Source: Tetranychus cinnabarinus (taxonomy: Eukaryota > Arthropoda > Arachnida > Trombidiformes > Tetranychidae). From it: a stretch of DNA of 64,000 bases. The DNA lies in contig WHVY01000001.1 in assembly GCA_022266195.1 (NCBI GenBank), positions 992,001 through 1,056,000 on the forward strand. The letters are read 5' to 3'. The notes below the pieces were generated by a model that made no database searches, was not told the DNA's origin, and saw nothing but the letters and a program-made list of their open reading frames with translations. The position numbers were made by a program, and so were the translations under genes. Below are positions 24,136-35,310 of the stretch, piece by piece; position 1 is the first letter of the stretch, and each line of letters begins with the position of its first letter.

Positions 24136-24773
24136 TGAAAATTTTTTAATTGCAACCACAATATAAATAATACTTATTGGTTATTTACAGTTGCATCTAA
24201 TTGATATTTCATTTTACGTTAAAAAAGATCTAATGAACCACATTCCATTCCATAAAACTATCTCTTTTTATTGTTCTTTGCTTCGGGTTATTATTCATCT
24301 TCATTAAAGACATTAATTATAATTTTTTTTTGCTTCTGTTATAACAGGAAGAAATGGTAAACGTAAATTTCAAATTCAAATACCATCAAAATCACTTTCA
24401 TCTTCATCATTCACCTTTATTTTTGGTGTATAAAGTGTAGCAAATCGGTAAAAACTGGTATTTGGCAACCAGTTTTCAAATCATTATATTTTAATCACAC
24501 CTTAATAAATCATTTTAGAAGCTAACAATAAATGCTTCTATTTTTTAATCAATGTTTGGTTTGGAAAAGTTTTCAAGCCTTTTAGAGTTGAACCGATTGG
24601 GAAATAAGCTTGTCTTCACCATGGCAACCTAGAAGAGAATTTTTATTCTCTCGTTAATCTTTCAGTTTTGCGTCAACTTAATTTTCACTTTTGTTTAATT
24701 TTGATTGTTTCATTTACAGTTATTGTCGGTACAACAATTTCATTTGCTTAATTGTTAAATCTATTTTTACATA

Positions 24774-25112
24774 ATGGAAACTAATAGAATTGAAACTGCT
24801 ATTATAGAAATGAACGATCTTACTCAAGCAATTACAAAAATCAAAGGTAAGTTTTTTTTTCTTTAATGGCTTTCTTTTTGTTCGATTAATCTTTTCATGT
24901 TTATTAATAATTTAATGTTATCCGTTTTTTTAATTAATCGTAAAGCTGAAGTTGCTGCTGCTACATTCAAGATTAGTCAACAATTGGTAAAGAAAAAAAG
25001 TGAACCTGATCTGTTCGATCAGCTTTGTAACGCGGTCAATGATTCATCTCCAAAGGAACCTCAAAATGATGGATCTCAAAATATTGTTATTGACGAGATT
25101 AGAATCGAGTGA
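24774..25112 (+). CDS. small 79-residue helical protein, two exons
   Basis: Exon 24774-24846 (ATG, ends phase 1 at GTAAGT) joins exon 24946-25112 after a TTTTTTTAATTAATCGTAAAG acceptor, giving 79 residues. The first ~55 residues read as one or two amphipathic helices (IETAIIEMNDLTQAITKIK, then AEVAAATFKISQQLVKKK), followed by LFDQLCNAVND and a polar, acidic tail. The composition suits a coiled-coil subunit of a larger complex, but I do not recognise the family. It lies head-to-tail against the 3' end of EDC4 (minus), about 350 bp away. Part of its intron was copied into the EDC4 pseudogene region, without its exons. Confidence 0.55.
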
Positions 25113-25458
25113 CAGATGTTTTATTAATTTCTTCAAAAATACAGTTCACATTTATAATGTTGATTCATTCACATTTGTTATTACTTCACTCTTTCATTCT
25201 ATGTTCATCATAGATTTCATGTAACACATTATCCAAAGATGTTGATTAAAAGTCTTTAAGAGACATGTAATTTTGTTAACTCAATTAACAATTTGAAACC
25301 GTTGGTTTATTGGAAGATGTTATGCAAGGAAATGAGATAGGAAAAAGAGGACGGGTTGAATGATAATATAACATCTGAAGAAGAGGTTATTGAAAGGATT
25401 GAGAGGTGGAGAGAGGTAATCCGTGAAATCGAGAAAATATTTTAGAAAAAAAGTTATT

Positions 25459-28362
25459 CTAATGATTCTTTTGATTTCGCATCAAATTTAATATAGTTAA
25501 TACCAATGGGATGTCACTTGCTTGATTTCCTAAGACTTTGTGGGCTTCTTCAAGTCGACTGACCAATTTTGTTTCAAATCTCGGCAACCAATCACTAATG
25601 AGCGGAGATTTTATGTCTAATCTTGGAACGATTGAAGTGATGAATGGAATCTTCCATCTTTCTTCCTTAAGATCGGCTGAAGCTAGAGTACTTAAAATTG
25701 ATAAAAGCAGGGCTTGATCGTGTGCAATTAATTCAACCAAAAAGGCTGCTCCTTTAGTGGCTCGAAAATGATCACAAATTTGATTAATCAATGCTGGATC
25801 CCTCATTTCGAATGCTTGGCAAATTCCTTCTATCATTAAGGGTCGATCATTGCTTCGAATTTTATTCCACATTTGTTGTAGTCGCGCAACTCTTTCCGCT
25901 TCAGCCTTTTTTCTTTTCTCTTCTTCCTGAGCTTGATAGTTGACTAAAGGACTGAATGGTTGTTTGTTTGGAGTTGGTGTAACATTCATTAAATGGTGAC
26001 TACGAAGGGCAGTAGGTGAAGGTGAAACGACAGCTTGAAACTGTTGCTGCTGGAATCTCAGTTGGGCAAGGATATCCGCTTGATGTTTAGAACATTCAGC
26101 AACTTCTTTTCGAAGCTCTTGAATTTGAGTTTCACATTGTTTAAATTGTTTTCCAACGGATAAACAATGTGCATTAAGATCATTACGACACTGATTGAGT
26201 GTGTTGACTGTTGGAGTGATTTCAGATCGAATTTGCTGCATGAACTCTTCTAATCCTTTGGTAAACATTTGATTCATTTGATGCATCAATTTTTTAATTA
26301 GCATATCGACAATTTTATTAGCTGCCTTCAACTGTGATGGATCTTTAACTTCATTTCGTAAACTTTCAATGTCATTGGTTATTTTAGTCATTTCACTTTT
26401 CATACTGTCCATTTTAATGTCAAAACGGTCAAGTAAATTTGTTTCCAGTTCTTTGATCATTCCTTCTTTAGCAATGTCTTTAGGTAAAGGCTCAAAAGGC
26501 ACTGAGCTCATAGAGTGTTGAACCCTTGGATCTATGTTAAGTATTTTAGGCGGTACATTCATTTCCGATTGTGGCTCTAGGTGAAGCATTTCGTCATAGA
26601 TTTTACTGCTAGGATTACGGTGTACTTTTTCATCATCAAGGTAATTAGCGACTTCACGACTAGTAGGTGAGCTAGTCGGACGTTGAGTAATAGAGTCACC
26701 CATAATTTGATGACTACCAGACAATTTTATATCACCGGACTGGTTTTTGCTCGACGATCCTCCAACCGCAGACAAGCCAGATGTTCCTGACTCGGATATG
26801 GTACTGATATTGTTGAAAATACTAGCCAAGGTGACCGGTGGAGTGACCTCATAAGAGGGCAGAGATCGTTTTGATGATTCATCGCCAACAGATTCATCAT
26901 CAGCTCCATTAATACTCATATTTGGATATATCATTGATCTGTTTTGATCATAGTCTTGGTTAATGTTAGAAAGATTATATCTAGCGAGGAAATTATTTTC
27001 AGCACTTTCATCGATTACTAAATTTTCAATATCAACCAGGCATTTCTCAATTGTTTTTTGAGTTAACCAGAATATTTCAATCTGAGAAGGATTCGGTCGC
27101 TTGACAGTGAATGAAAGAATTGGATTATATAATTGGAAACGGGTAATTTTCTTGATTCTTGGTTGTTTGACGAGTAAAGTTTTACCATCACCGCCCAAAC
27201 CACAATTGTCCACATCAAGAAACTCTAAGTGTAAAAGGAAACCAGTCTTCTCTTGAATAGCAAGAATAACATGAGATGATAAATCGATACGATAAGTAAT
27301 GTTGGACGGTTCATCATCCGGGAAGCACAGTACAACTTTTTGAATAGGCCTCCACAGATTAGATTCCCAAATAGTTATTTCTCCATTAGATGTTCCAACA
27401 AATATATAACCCCAGATGCCACTTTCTTGATCTTTAATCAATTCATTAAAATCGTCCAGGAAAAATACGCAACTTAAATTACCATCAGAAGACCATTTGG
27501 GTTCCCATGTGTGTACGAGCCTAACTTCTTCATCTTCAAATTGGTAAAAACGAACTCTATTATCCTTAGAAGCCGAACAAATCATTGCCAAATCATTAGA
27601 CAATGCAACGGTAATGATGGGTTCACAACCCGCTTCTTTAATTAACTTTCGCTCTGGTGTGGAAAGTTCTAATTCTTCTTTGGAAATGTGACAAAAACCT
27701 CTTTCAATGAACCGCCCAGCATCATAGACTTCAATAGTGTTGTCATACGAGATAGCTAAATTCATGCCATAGTCATCATCAATGTAACCAGGACACCAAG
27801 CAAGTCGCACCTCTGAGAAAGGTACACCAACTTCAGAGACAATTTTCAATAGTTCACAGGATTTATAACCATTAGGATCGTCATCAGAAAGATAGCAACT
27901 ATAGATGATAACATTGGCAAATCGATCAACAACAGCAAATTTATCATCATCACTTGATGACATTGGTACATAGGCAAAAGCAAGGTCGGCAATTGTTGTT
28001 GAAAATTGCGGCTTCAAAAGCATTCGTTTCTGATTATTGTAATTGAAGATACGAATCATTTGTTTTGTTGGATCAAGGTCCTCAACAGATCGACTAAGTC
28101 GATTTGAATCTTGAAAATCAGGATAAAGCACATAAGCAATGTAAGGTTTACTCTGATGCACAGTCAACCAGTTGGTGTTACGATTTTTAGGCCACTTGTA
28201 GTCGATAATTTTTTCAATCTTACTAAAACTACTATTGGTATTGAAATAAACATTGTCTCCTTCCAATTTGGGAACATTAACATAAACCACTTCGGCGTCC
28301 GAATCAACACGTAAACTACAATTATTATTCAGAGTAGTTTTCACCCCAACCATATTTACCAT
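25459..28362 (-). CDS. EDC4: enhancer of mRNA-decapping protein 4 (EDC4/Ge-1), single exon
   Basis: Scaffold of the mRNA decapping complex in P-bodies, where the family links DCP1 and DCP2 and uses its C-terminus to self-associate. The frame gives 967 residues from the first ATG (28362); a second ATG follows three codons later. The N-terminal ~420 residues form a WD40-like region (FVGTSNGEITIWESNLWRP). A Ser/Pro/Thr-rich linker follows to about 630, then a long heptad-rich coiled coil (~635-775) and a linker with a charged KRKKAEAERVARLQQ helix. The conserved helical Ge-1 C-terminal domain ends the protein (~830-967; MWNKIRSNDRPLMIEGICQA). Human EDC4 is 1401 residues, so this is a short form, mainly through a smaller linker. 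It has no intron, unlike most neighbours. A broken copy lies just downstream. An upstream non-coding or short coding exon cannot be excluded. Confidence 0.9.
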   Translation of the reverse strand: MVNMVGVKTTLNNNCSLRVDSDAEVVYVNVPKLEGDNVYFNTNSSFSKIEKIIDYKWPKNRNTNWLTVHQSKPYIAYVLYPDFQDSNRLSRSVEDLDPTKQMIRIFNYNNQKRMLLKPQFSTTIADLAFAYVPMSSSDDDKFAVVDRFANVIIYSCYLSDDDPNGYKSCELLKIVSEVGVPFSEVRLAWCPGYIDDDYGMNLAISYDNTIEVYDAGRFIERGFCHISKEELELSTPERKLIKEAGCEPIITVALSNDLAMICSASKDNRVRFYQFEDEEVRLVHTWEPKWSSDGNLSCVFFLDDFNELIKDQESGIWGYIFVGTSNGEITIWESNLWRPIQKVVLCFPDDEPSNITYRIDLSSHVILAIQEKTGFLLHLEFLDVDNCGLGGDGKTLLVKQPRIKKITRFQLYNPILSFTVKRPNPSQIEIFWLTQKTIEKCLVDIENLVIDESAENNFLARYNLSNINQDYDQNRSMIYPNMSINGADDESVGDESSKRSLPSYEVTPPVTLASIFNNISTISESGTSGLSAVGGSSSKNQSGDIKLSGSHQIMGDSITQRPTSSPTSREVANYLDDEKVHRNPSSKIYDEMLHLEPQSEMNVPPKILNIDPRVQHSMSSVPFEPLPKDIAKEGMIKELETNLLDRFDIKMDSMKSEMTKITNDIESLRNEVKDPSQLKAANKIVDMLIKKLMHQMNQMFTKGLEEFMQQIRSEITPTVNTLNQCRNDLNAHCLSVGKQFKQCETQIQELRKEVAECSKHQADILAQLRFQQQQFQAVVSPSPTALRSHHLMNVTPTPNKQPFSPLVNYQAQEEEKRKKAEAERVARLQQMWNKIRSNDRPLMIEGICQAFEMRDPALINQICDHFRATKGAAFLVELIAHDQALLLSILSTLASADLKEERWKIPFITSIVPRLDIKSPLISDWLPRFETKLVSRLEEAHKVLGNQASDIPLVLTILNLMRNQKNH

Positions 28363-30132
28363 GAGGTATGTAACTTTAAAGATGAACACAAAATTTTAGA
28401 TGACAAAAATAGAAAATTATAACTCCAAGAGTTTAATGGTATATTTTAAAAGTCAGAAATCAAGGGAAAGAGTAGAAAGAGAGAGTGAGAAAAGTGAAAC
28501 AAGAAAAAGCCGAAATGGTTAATCAGTATTTAGTAATTCTTGAAAATTTTATTAAAGGTAAATTATATCTGAAACGCTGTGACTAGTAAAATTTCCCTTA
28601 CAATTATTCAAATGCAAAATAAAGGCTTTCTTTAAATCAGTGGCTCCTCCATAGTGATTTTTAGGCGGTGAGTTTAAATCGTGCACAGAGATGAAAAACA
28701 TACAACTTTTGTAAGTCTTGATCACGAGCTTATTAGGGAAGCTTAATTAACCAAATTGTAACAATTTATCGATTGAATTTTGAAATCTAATCAGCACCAT
28801 TTTCCTAATCAAAATTTGTTTGCATCATCTCTTTTTACACCTTATAACAAGCGAGTGAGATTGTTGATTTACAATGAAAAAATTATCATCAATCGAAAGT
28901 TTGGAGCTCATATAATCACTGATCATCACCATTATTTAATGATAATTCAAATTCAAAGCTTTAAATAAATATTTTGACTATTTTTTATGAAATTTTTCAA
29001 CACGATGTTATAGATCATTTTCGGTTATGAAAATGGCTTCAAACTGAAGTACAAAATTTGAAATTATATGAAAGCACAACAATCTTAAAATGGCAATCAT
29101 AAGGTGGACGATATTATCGATTTATATGAGCAGGAATTAGCTTAGGTTAGCTCTGGAAAATTAGCGAAAAAACTGATTAGTTCAAGGTTTCAAGTAATGA
29201 ACCAAATTTTCAATTTTCAGATGTTTTATCATCGTTCATTCACCTGCCTTTGAATCCCAATCAGTATCGCGAATGTTTCCAAATATCATGGCTCATCAAC
29301 AGACTAATAATTGCAATTCAGTTGCTTTACATAAAATTGTAAAAGTCGGTTAAGATCGGTTAATTAATTGATTTTGGTTTTTTGGCATTTGTAAATGTGT
29401 AAACTAATGCATCCTGTGTATTAAGTTGAAAGATTGGACCTGAAAATTGTGTCAACAAGTAAATTTAGAAACGTAAATCACGAATGACCGCATTATTTTG
29501 AAAAAAAAATTATTTACATTGAATTTAGAGTTTAATATTTATTACGATATTGCTGATGATAATAATGAAAGTCTTAATTCTTCCAATACTCAAAGTTTTT
29601 TTGAACTTGATAGGATTCGACCTGATTGCTGAATCAAACATGGCAAGCCCAGAGAGTCATGTAGACAGATGTTACCTTTCTCTTTCTATCTTTCAAATTT
29701 CCATTCTCATAGCATCTCGATTTTACCCTCAGCAGATATTTTTCTGTGTAACGTGTCTTCTTTATTAGTTTAACAGTTATTCTGTTTTTGTGATTGATTA
29801 AATTAAATCAATAAAATATTAAAACAATCAAAAATCAATAATCAGTGCAATGTTTTTGTAAAATTAACGGTTCATGGTGAACCTTATCTATTTGCTGCAA
29901 GCTCATAATAAATCTGTTTTATACTGGTCTGGGAAGATAAAATAAACCAATATTAACATCATATGGTAAGAATTTATTGTTATCATTTTATTTATATTTT
30001 TAAAATTGTTTCATTCCAACCATATGGTTACATTAAGTCACATTTTATTTTTTTGTTTTTCTCGCATTTACCGTTTCTATAACCAGTTTATTCCTGTATA
30101 TTATTAAGCCTGAATAATTCAATAGACACATA
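28363..30132. other. intergenic region between EDC4 and ICA1 (divergent promoters)
   Basis: The part to about 28720 is the 5' flank of EDC4 and is duplicated near 23.95-24.13 kb. The rest is AT-rich with no supported gene. Short open frames near 28780 and 29550 lack splice context and resemble no known protein. Confidence 0.6.
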
Positions 30133-32264
30133 ATGTCAACCAATATTGCCAACAACCCAAAGCCAGGAATTTCTGGCCAAGAATTTGATAAATTTGTCGA
30201 GAGAGAGGATAGACGAGAAGATGATTCAACCTTCCTAAAGATGCAACAAAGATATTGGGAAGCTAAGCAAACATTTATTAGTAAATTGAAGAGAAAAGAA
30301 GATGATTGTGTTGTTGCCTCCGATGCGCCATTGGATGCTAAACTAGAGGTGAGTCTATTTAAATCTTAATTGTTTTTATTTTTATTAGCGAAGTAATTTT
30401 CGTAGAATGATAACGTGTTTGAACACCCTGTAAATTGCTAATCAGTTAGCAAACATGTAAAGCCATTCATTTGTTATCTAAACATTGTCATGTCTTTACT
30501 CTGACAAGGTTTCCGATGGTGAAATGTTCATCAATCGATTTGAAAATAAAAATATGAGTAATACAATAATTTTGGTTTATTGTGTTTACTGGTTCCATTT
30601 GTCAGCTGGCTATTCATACGATATTTTCAGCTTTTATAACTCGATTATCTTTTTCTATCTCCACAGCTTTTTCGTTCCATTGAAGAAACATGCTGTTCTT
30701 TATTATGTATCCTGGAAGGCTATCAAGATCGACTTTGTACCTTGGCTCATGAGGAAAACTCGACTGGCCGGTTTCTTAAGGAATGTGGAAAGATTGACAA
30801 AACTCGAGCTGGTAAGATGATGACAGCTTCTGGTAAAACATTGTGTTATACTGCTCAACAAAGGATACAATTGAGAAACCCTTTAGTTCGTCTTTATCAA
30901 GAGGTTGAAACATTCCAGTATCGAGCTATTGCTGATACCATGATTACCATTGAGAAGATGGAAAAAGCAAGACTTGCCTACAGAGCTGCACTCCTATGGA
31001 TGAAAGATTTATCTCAACAATTAGATCCTGATACATACAAACAATTGGAAAAATTTCGTAAAGTCCAAGGGCAAGTTAGGCGAACCAAGTCGCGATTTGA
31101 TAAGCTTAAGTTGGATACTCTTCAAAAGATTGACATGTTGAGTGCATCAAGATGTAACATGTTCAGCCACGCTCTAGTCTTATACCAGAAAAATTTTTCA
31201 ACCTTCTGGGAAAAATCATCCAAAGCTATGAAAGCTATATCTGACAATTTCAAAGGTTATCAACATTATGAGTTTAGTTTTCTTAAAGATTTGACTGAAA
31301 CAAGTAAAAACTTGGCTCAAGAGGATAACAATAGTTTTACATTGGGTAAAATATTTACTGAAGGAGAAGAAGATAAAGATTCACTCATCTTTTTTGAATC
31401 AGAGTATCATGACGAGGATACCAAAGGAAATCTCTCAGATGAATCGACAAAAGTCCGCCAGTGTACATCGGGAATTAACAAGAATCACAATTATTCACTA
31501 TTCAACAAAAAGAGTGATAATAAAGATAGAAACAGCAAGAATAATGATGGCGATGTCAAGTTGATAGACATGGACATTTTTCCTTCGCCTATTGAAGCAA
31601 GCAGGAAACAGCGATTTCAAGATCTTCTTGATTCTCAATCCAAATCAGATGACAATAATTTACTCAGTGATATATTTTCCATTGAGCCTGTTAAAGAGCA
31701 ACAAACCATTCAGCAATCCCCCATGGACAGTTTCTTTCCAAGTCATTTGATGGATATTAAACAATCTAATTTGTTAAATGCTGCATCAGGATCTTCATCT
31801 CTTGATACCAGTTTACTTGAGGAAAAGGTTTGTTTTCAATCAAAAATTGTTTCATTAAATTTCAATCTAAAAGGCAACTCAGTCATTCAATTGAAGCTCA
31901 TATTTTTCACACAATTTCGGATTAATCTTGAGGTTTATGCTTATAAGCAGGCTTTGATGAAAACAGTTCACATAACCAAACCTTTCATAATGATCATTAC
32001 ATTAGAAGCTTATCATTATTCAATCAAAATTTAATTAATACTTGTGTGGATATTATTTTGTTTTATAATTGATCCTTATAAATCAATTTTTATCAAAAAT
32101 TACGTTTTCTTCTTTTCTTGCAGAATAAATCTCGAAACTCTGGAGCAAGTCAAGCTAAAGACAATAAAAAGAACGATTGGTTCAATCTATTTGCTGAACT
32201 TGACCCCTTGGCTAACCCAGATGCCTTAGTATCTAGAGGAAAAGATGACGAAAGGAACTGCTAA
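30133..32264 (+). CDS. ICA1: islet cell autoantigen 1-like protein (ICA69), BAR/arfaptin-homology domain
   Basis: Three phase-0 exons, 30133-30348, 30667-31827 and 32124-32264, give 505 residues (human ICA1 is 483). ICA69 binds PICK1 and Golgi/vesicle membranes and works in dense-core vesicle and receptor trafficking. The arfaptin-homology/BAR domain spans about residues 20-265: MQQRYWEAKQTFISKLKRKEDD, the central ENSTGRFLKECGKIDKTRAGKMM block, and a long basic helix (RRTKSRFDKLKLDTLQKIDM). A polar linker follows. The last exon carries the hallmark C-terminal motif NDWFNLFAELDPLANPDAL. The second donor is a weak GTTTGT, so read-through giving a shorter alternative C-terminus is possible. It converges with the ferritin gene. 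Confidence 0.93.
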
Positions 32265-32480
32265 AAAGTCGAGAAACATCCCAATTCCAAAATTAAAGCG
32301 CATCAAAGAGAAAAAAATCAAGCATTTAACTGAGATTTTAAGAATTTGCATTCCATTTCACCAAATTATTACACAAAACGTTAAATATTTTTTACCCTTT
32401 AAGTGTAATACCGAGTGTAATACATTTTTTCCCGTTATTGGAAAACTGCAAAGTTACCGATGCAGACGTAATTATTGACC

Positions 32481-32486
32481 AATAAA
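32481..32486 (+). terminator. polyadenylation signal of ICA1
   Basis: AATAAA 217 bp after the ICA1 stop codon and before the convergent ferritin gene. Confidence 0.5.
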
Positions 32487-32767
32487 ACGCTAGAACCTTT
32501 GTTTATATTAAATCATGAACCAAATTATCTTTTGAAACCAGTCTTGATAAGTCACTTGCTTGTAAGTTTGATGACCGAATCGCACTTACAAAGTCCCTTC
32601 GAAGAAAATTAAATCTCATTTTGTAAATGATTTTTATTGAAGCAAAGTGGATTAATCTCAGTGCATTACCAAGTATCAATTAACATTATAATAGAATCAT
32701 CAAGAATCTAAAATTTTACTCTTGCTAATTTACAGTAATGATTTCGCTTTTACTTTTATTGAAGAGT

Positions 32768-34095
32768 TCAAAGCTCGTCTTTACCAACTGAACCTGATAA
32801 AAGTTGACGATCCAATAGATATTCACCCATTCCTGAATCCATTTTGGAAATTATGGAGACAAGACGTTTAAGTTGATTGATTGAATCAATTTGTTCCTCC
32901 ATAAATTCAGTTTCAAGGAAATCCATAAGCTATTTGTAGGAACATAGAATGGAAACGGAAAGGAATACAATTACAATTACAACAATTTAACCATTCAACA
33001 GTAAGAATGAGTCGGAAAACGCAAGAAAAAATGCACTAAACAATGTTTCTTCTAAGCTTTCTTTGCTCAACAAAATTGATAGAAATACACTTACATGAGG
33101 ATCTTTGCACTCGTGTTCAGCTTTGTAGTGAATCTTGTGAATTTCATTGTTGATTTTGGTCTCAAGACTTAAAGCATCTTCAAGAGCCGTTTTACCATCA
33201 GGCCATGTATCTTTGGTTGGCATCTAAATAAGATTGAAAGATAAAACAATTACTTCAACTGAGATAAGCTGAGAAAAAAAATCTATTTGACTTCATTACC
33301 TCAACATCGAAAGTTGATACTTTGGCTCCTCTTCGACTCATGTAATCTATTAATTTTCGTGCATGATCACCTTCTTCCTTTGATGCGTCATGGAAAAATT
33401 TGGAAAAACCTTTTCTTGCGACTAAATTTTGACCAAAATAGGACCCCTGATGGACAAAGTAAATTGAAATTTCATGTTAAAGAGACAAATCGATTGACTC
33501 AACCACAAAATACTTACCATATTAAGGTAAACCAAACTTGCATGTAATTCCCTGTTGATTTGATTTTGCAGATGATTGATACAATTTTCAGCAATTAGGT
33601 AACGATCCAGATTGGGTCGAAGCATTTCTGCTTAAAATCAATGCAAAAAACAAAAGCAACAACATTGTTAAACATAATCAATCTGAAATAGTATCAAAAC
33701 CAAGTAAAATAAACTGTCAGTCAGCACCAGTAATATAAGACAACATTGATTTCAGCTGGTACTTTACACAGATGGACTAATTATAGCTATACTGAAAATT
33801 AAAGCATCAAAATGGCTAATTGTTTCCAACAAGACTTAAATAAATTAAGGGATTATGAAAATAGCCAAAACAAATAACTATGGAAAGTTGTGGTCGAGTT
33901 GATATCCTGAAAACCTCGGTCAATAGAGTCAGCTTTTCATCCAAAATGCCATCATTGGTTGTAAAAAGGTTGTTGAATGATTGAATTTACTCGGTATATT
34001 TGGGTAAAAATGATGAACAATTAACTTTACTCACCATCGTTGGTTACACACTTCACAAGAAGCATTAACACTGCCAATTTAAAAATATTTAACAT
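32768..34095 (-). CDS. secreted heavy-chain-type ferritin, five exons
   Basis: Iron-storage subunit that oxidises Fe(II). Minus-strand exons 34095-34035, 33627-33518, 33446-33300, 33223-33095 and 32929-32768 join in phase to give 202 residues. The first exon is almost exactly a signal peptide (MLNIFKLAVLMLLVKC), so the protein enters the secretory pathway, as many arthropod ferritins do. All ferroxidase ligands of the H type are present: E47, Y54, E81, E82, H85, E127 and Q162 (human E27, Y34, E61, E62, H65, E107, Q141). The end, SGMGEYLLDRQLL, matches helix E. I saw no clear CAGTG iron-responsive loop in the likely 5' UTR. It lies head-to-head with the P450 gene. Confidence 0.93.
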
Positions 34096-35164
34096 TTTCG
34101 GTATTTACTGTTGTAAACACTTTTCACAATTAGCTGCTACAGTAACTGGTAGTTAATGGATTAAAAGTAAGTCTAATTTGTTATTAACAAGATTTGAAAC
34201 GGTTAGCACAAAAGAGAAACAAATCTATGTTAATTCATTGATTCAGCACAATGTTCAACAATCAATATTAAGAAATAAGATGTTTCCAACTCTCCAATTA
34301 TCGGCTCAGTTGAACAAGAATGATGATACCAGAAAAGATTATCTCTAATCAATTGAAGTGGTTTCGATGAAATTAACCTTCAATGACTGTAAAAGCCAAC
34401 CCAACGAGATAAGAAGAGAGTTAATAGTCGAAAAAGTGAGTAAAACTTTGATTGAAATATAACAATTTACAGTTTGTAAATTAACTTTTAACTGTTTTCA
34501 TGTCTTTCGACTTCGCATCTTTGAACTGGAAACGCTCATCTAATTGCTTAATGAGACAAAAGTATTGGTATATGTTGCTGTTTAATCAAACACTTAGGAT
34601 AAATAGTTATATCCTTAAATTAGAAGTGATCAATGGTTATCATCAAAAGTGTACCTTAATAGTTGTCTTAAATGTAAATACTTTGTTCAATTCTTGAGAT
34701 TATTGACATCATCAAGACGAGTGATTTGATCATTTCAAACAATCATTGTCATCTTTTAACCACTTGATCAGTAAACTCACCGAATTCATTAGATATTTAA
34801 TTCTCTTGACTGTCACGTAACCTTTTCCGATTGATTAAATAAAATTGCATTCTTAAATAATTAAACTGTCAGACTTTTATGTATTTTAAAATATTTAACG
34901 GTTCATTTTGTTGCTTAAAATAGCCAGCTGGACAACTGTTGATTCTGCTTCATAACTCAGGATTTGTCGATTCTTTACTCTTCTTTTCCTGTTGTCTTTG
35001 AATAGATTTGTATTTCCAATTATGTATCCGATTCCTAATTGATTTTAAAATGCACCAGGAAACTTGAATTTAATTTTGTCTCTTGGTTGCAGAGTCTTGG
35101 GTAATCTATCAAAGACAAAATGTCCAAACTCATTTGCATTGCTCCTAAAATAAAAGCTTTGTTG
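34096..35164. other. shared upstream region of ferritin (-) and P450 (+)
   Basis: About 1.1 kb of AT-rich DNA. A 65-codon open frame near 34500 is isolated and not supported. The P450 core promoter lies at the right edge. Confidence 0.6.
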
Positions 35165-35196
35165 TATATAAGGTGATTCAGATCAGGATATCAGTT
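35165..35196 (+). promoter_or_regulatory. P450 core promoter: TATATAA plus TCAGTT initiator
   Basis: TATATAA at 35165-35171 and TCAGTT at 35191-35196 have the canonical spacing of about 28 bp for an arthropod TATA/initiator promoter. They lie about 115 bp upstream of the P450 start codon. Confidence 0.65.
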
Positions 35197-35310
35197 GGTT
35201 AATTTTGTTCAACCATGTTAGACTCGCATTGATCTTTACGTGAAATATAACCATTAGCTTAACCAAGTATTGTCAACAGCTTCTACTTTACAACTAAATT
35301 AGTAATCAAA

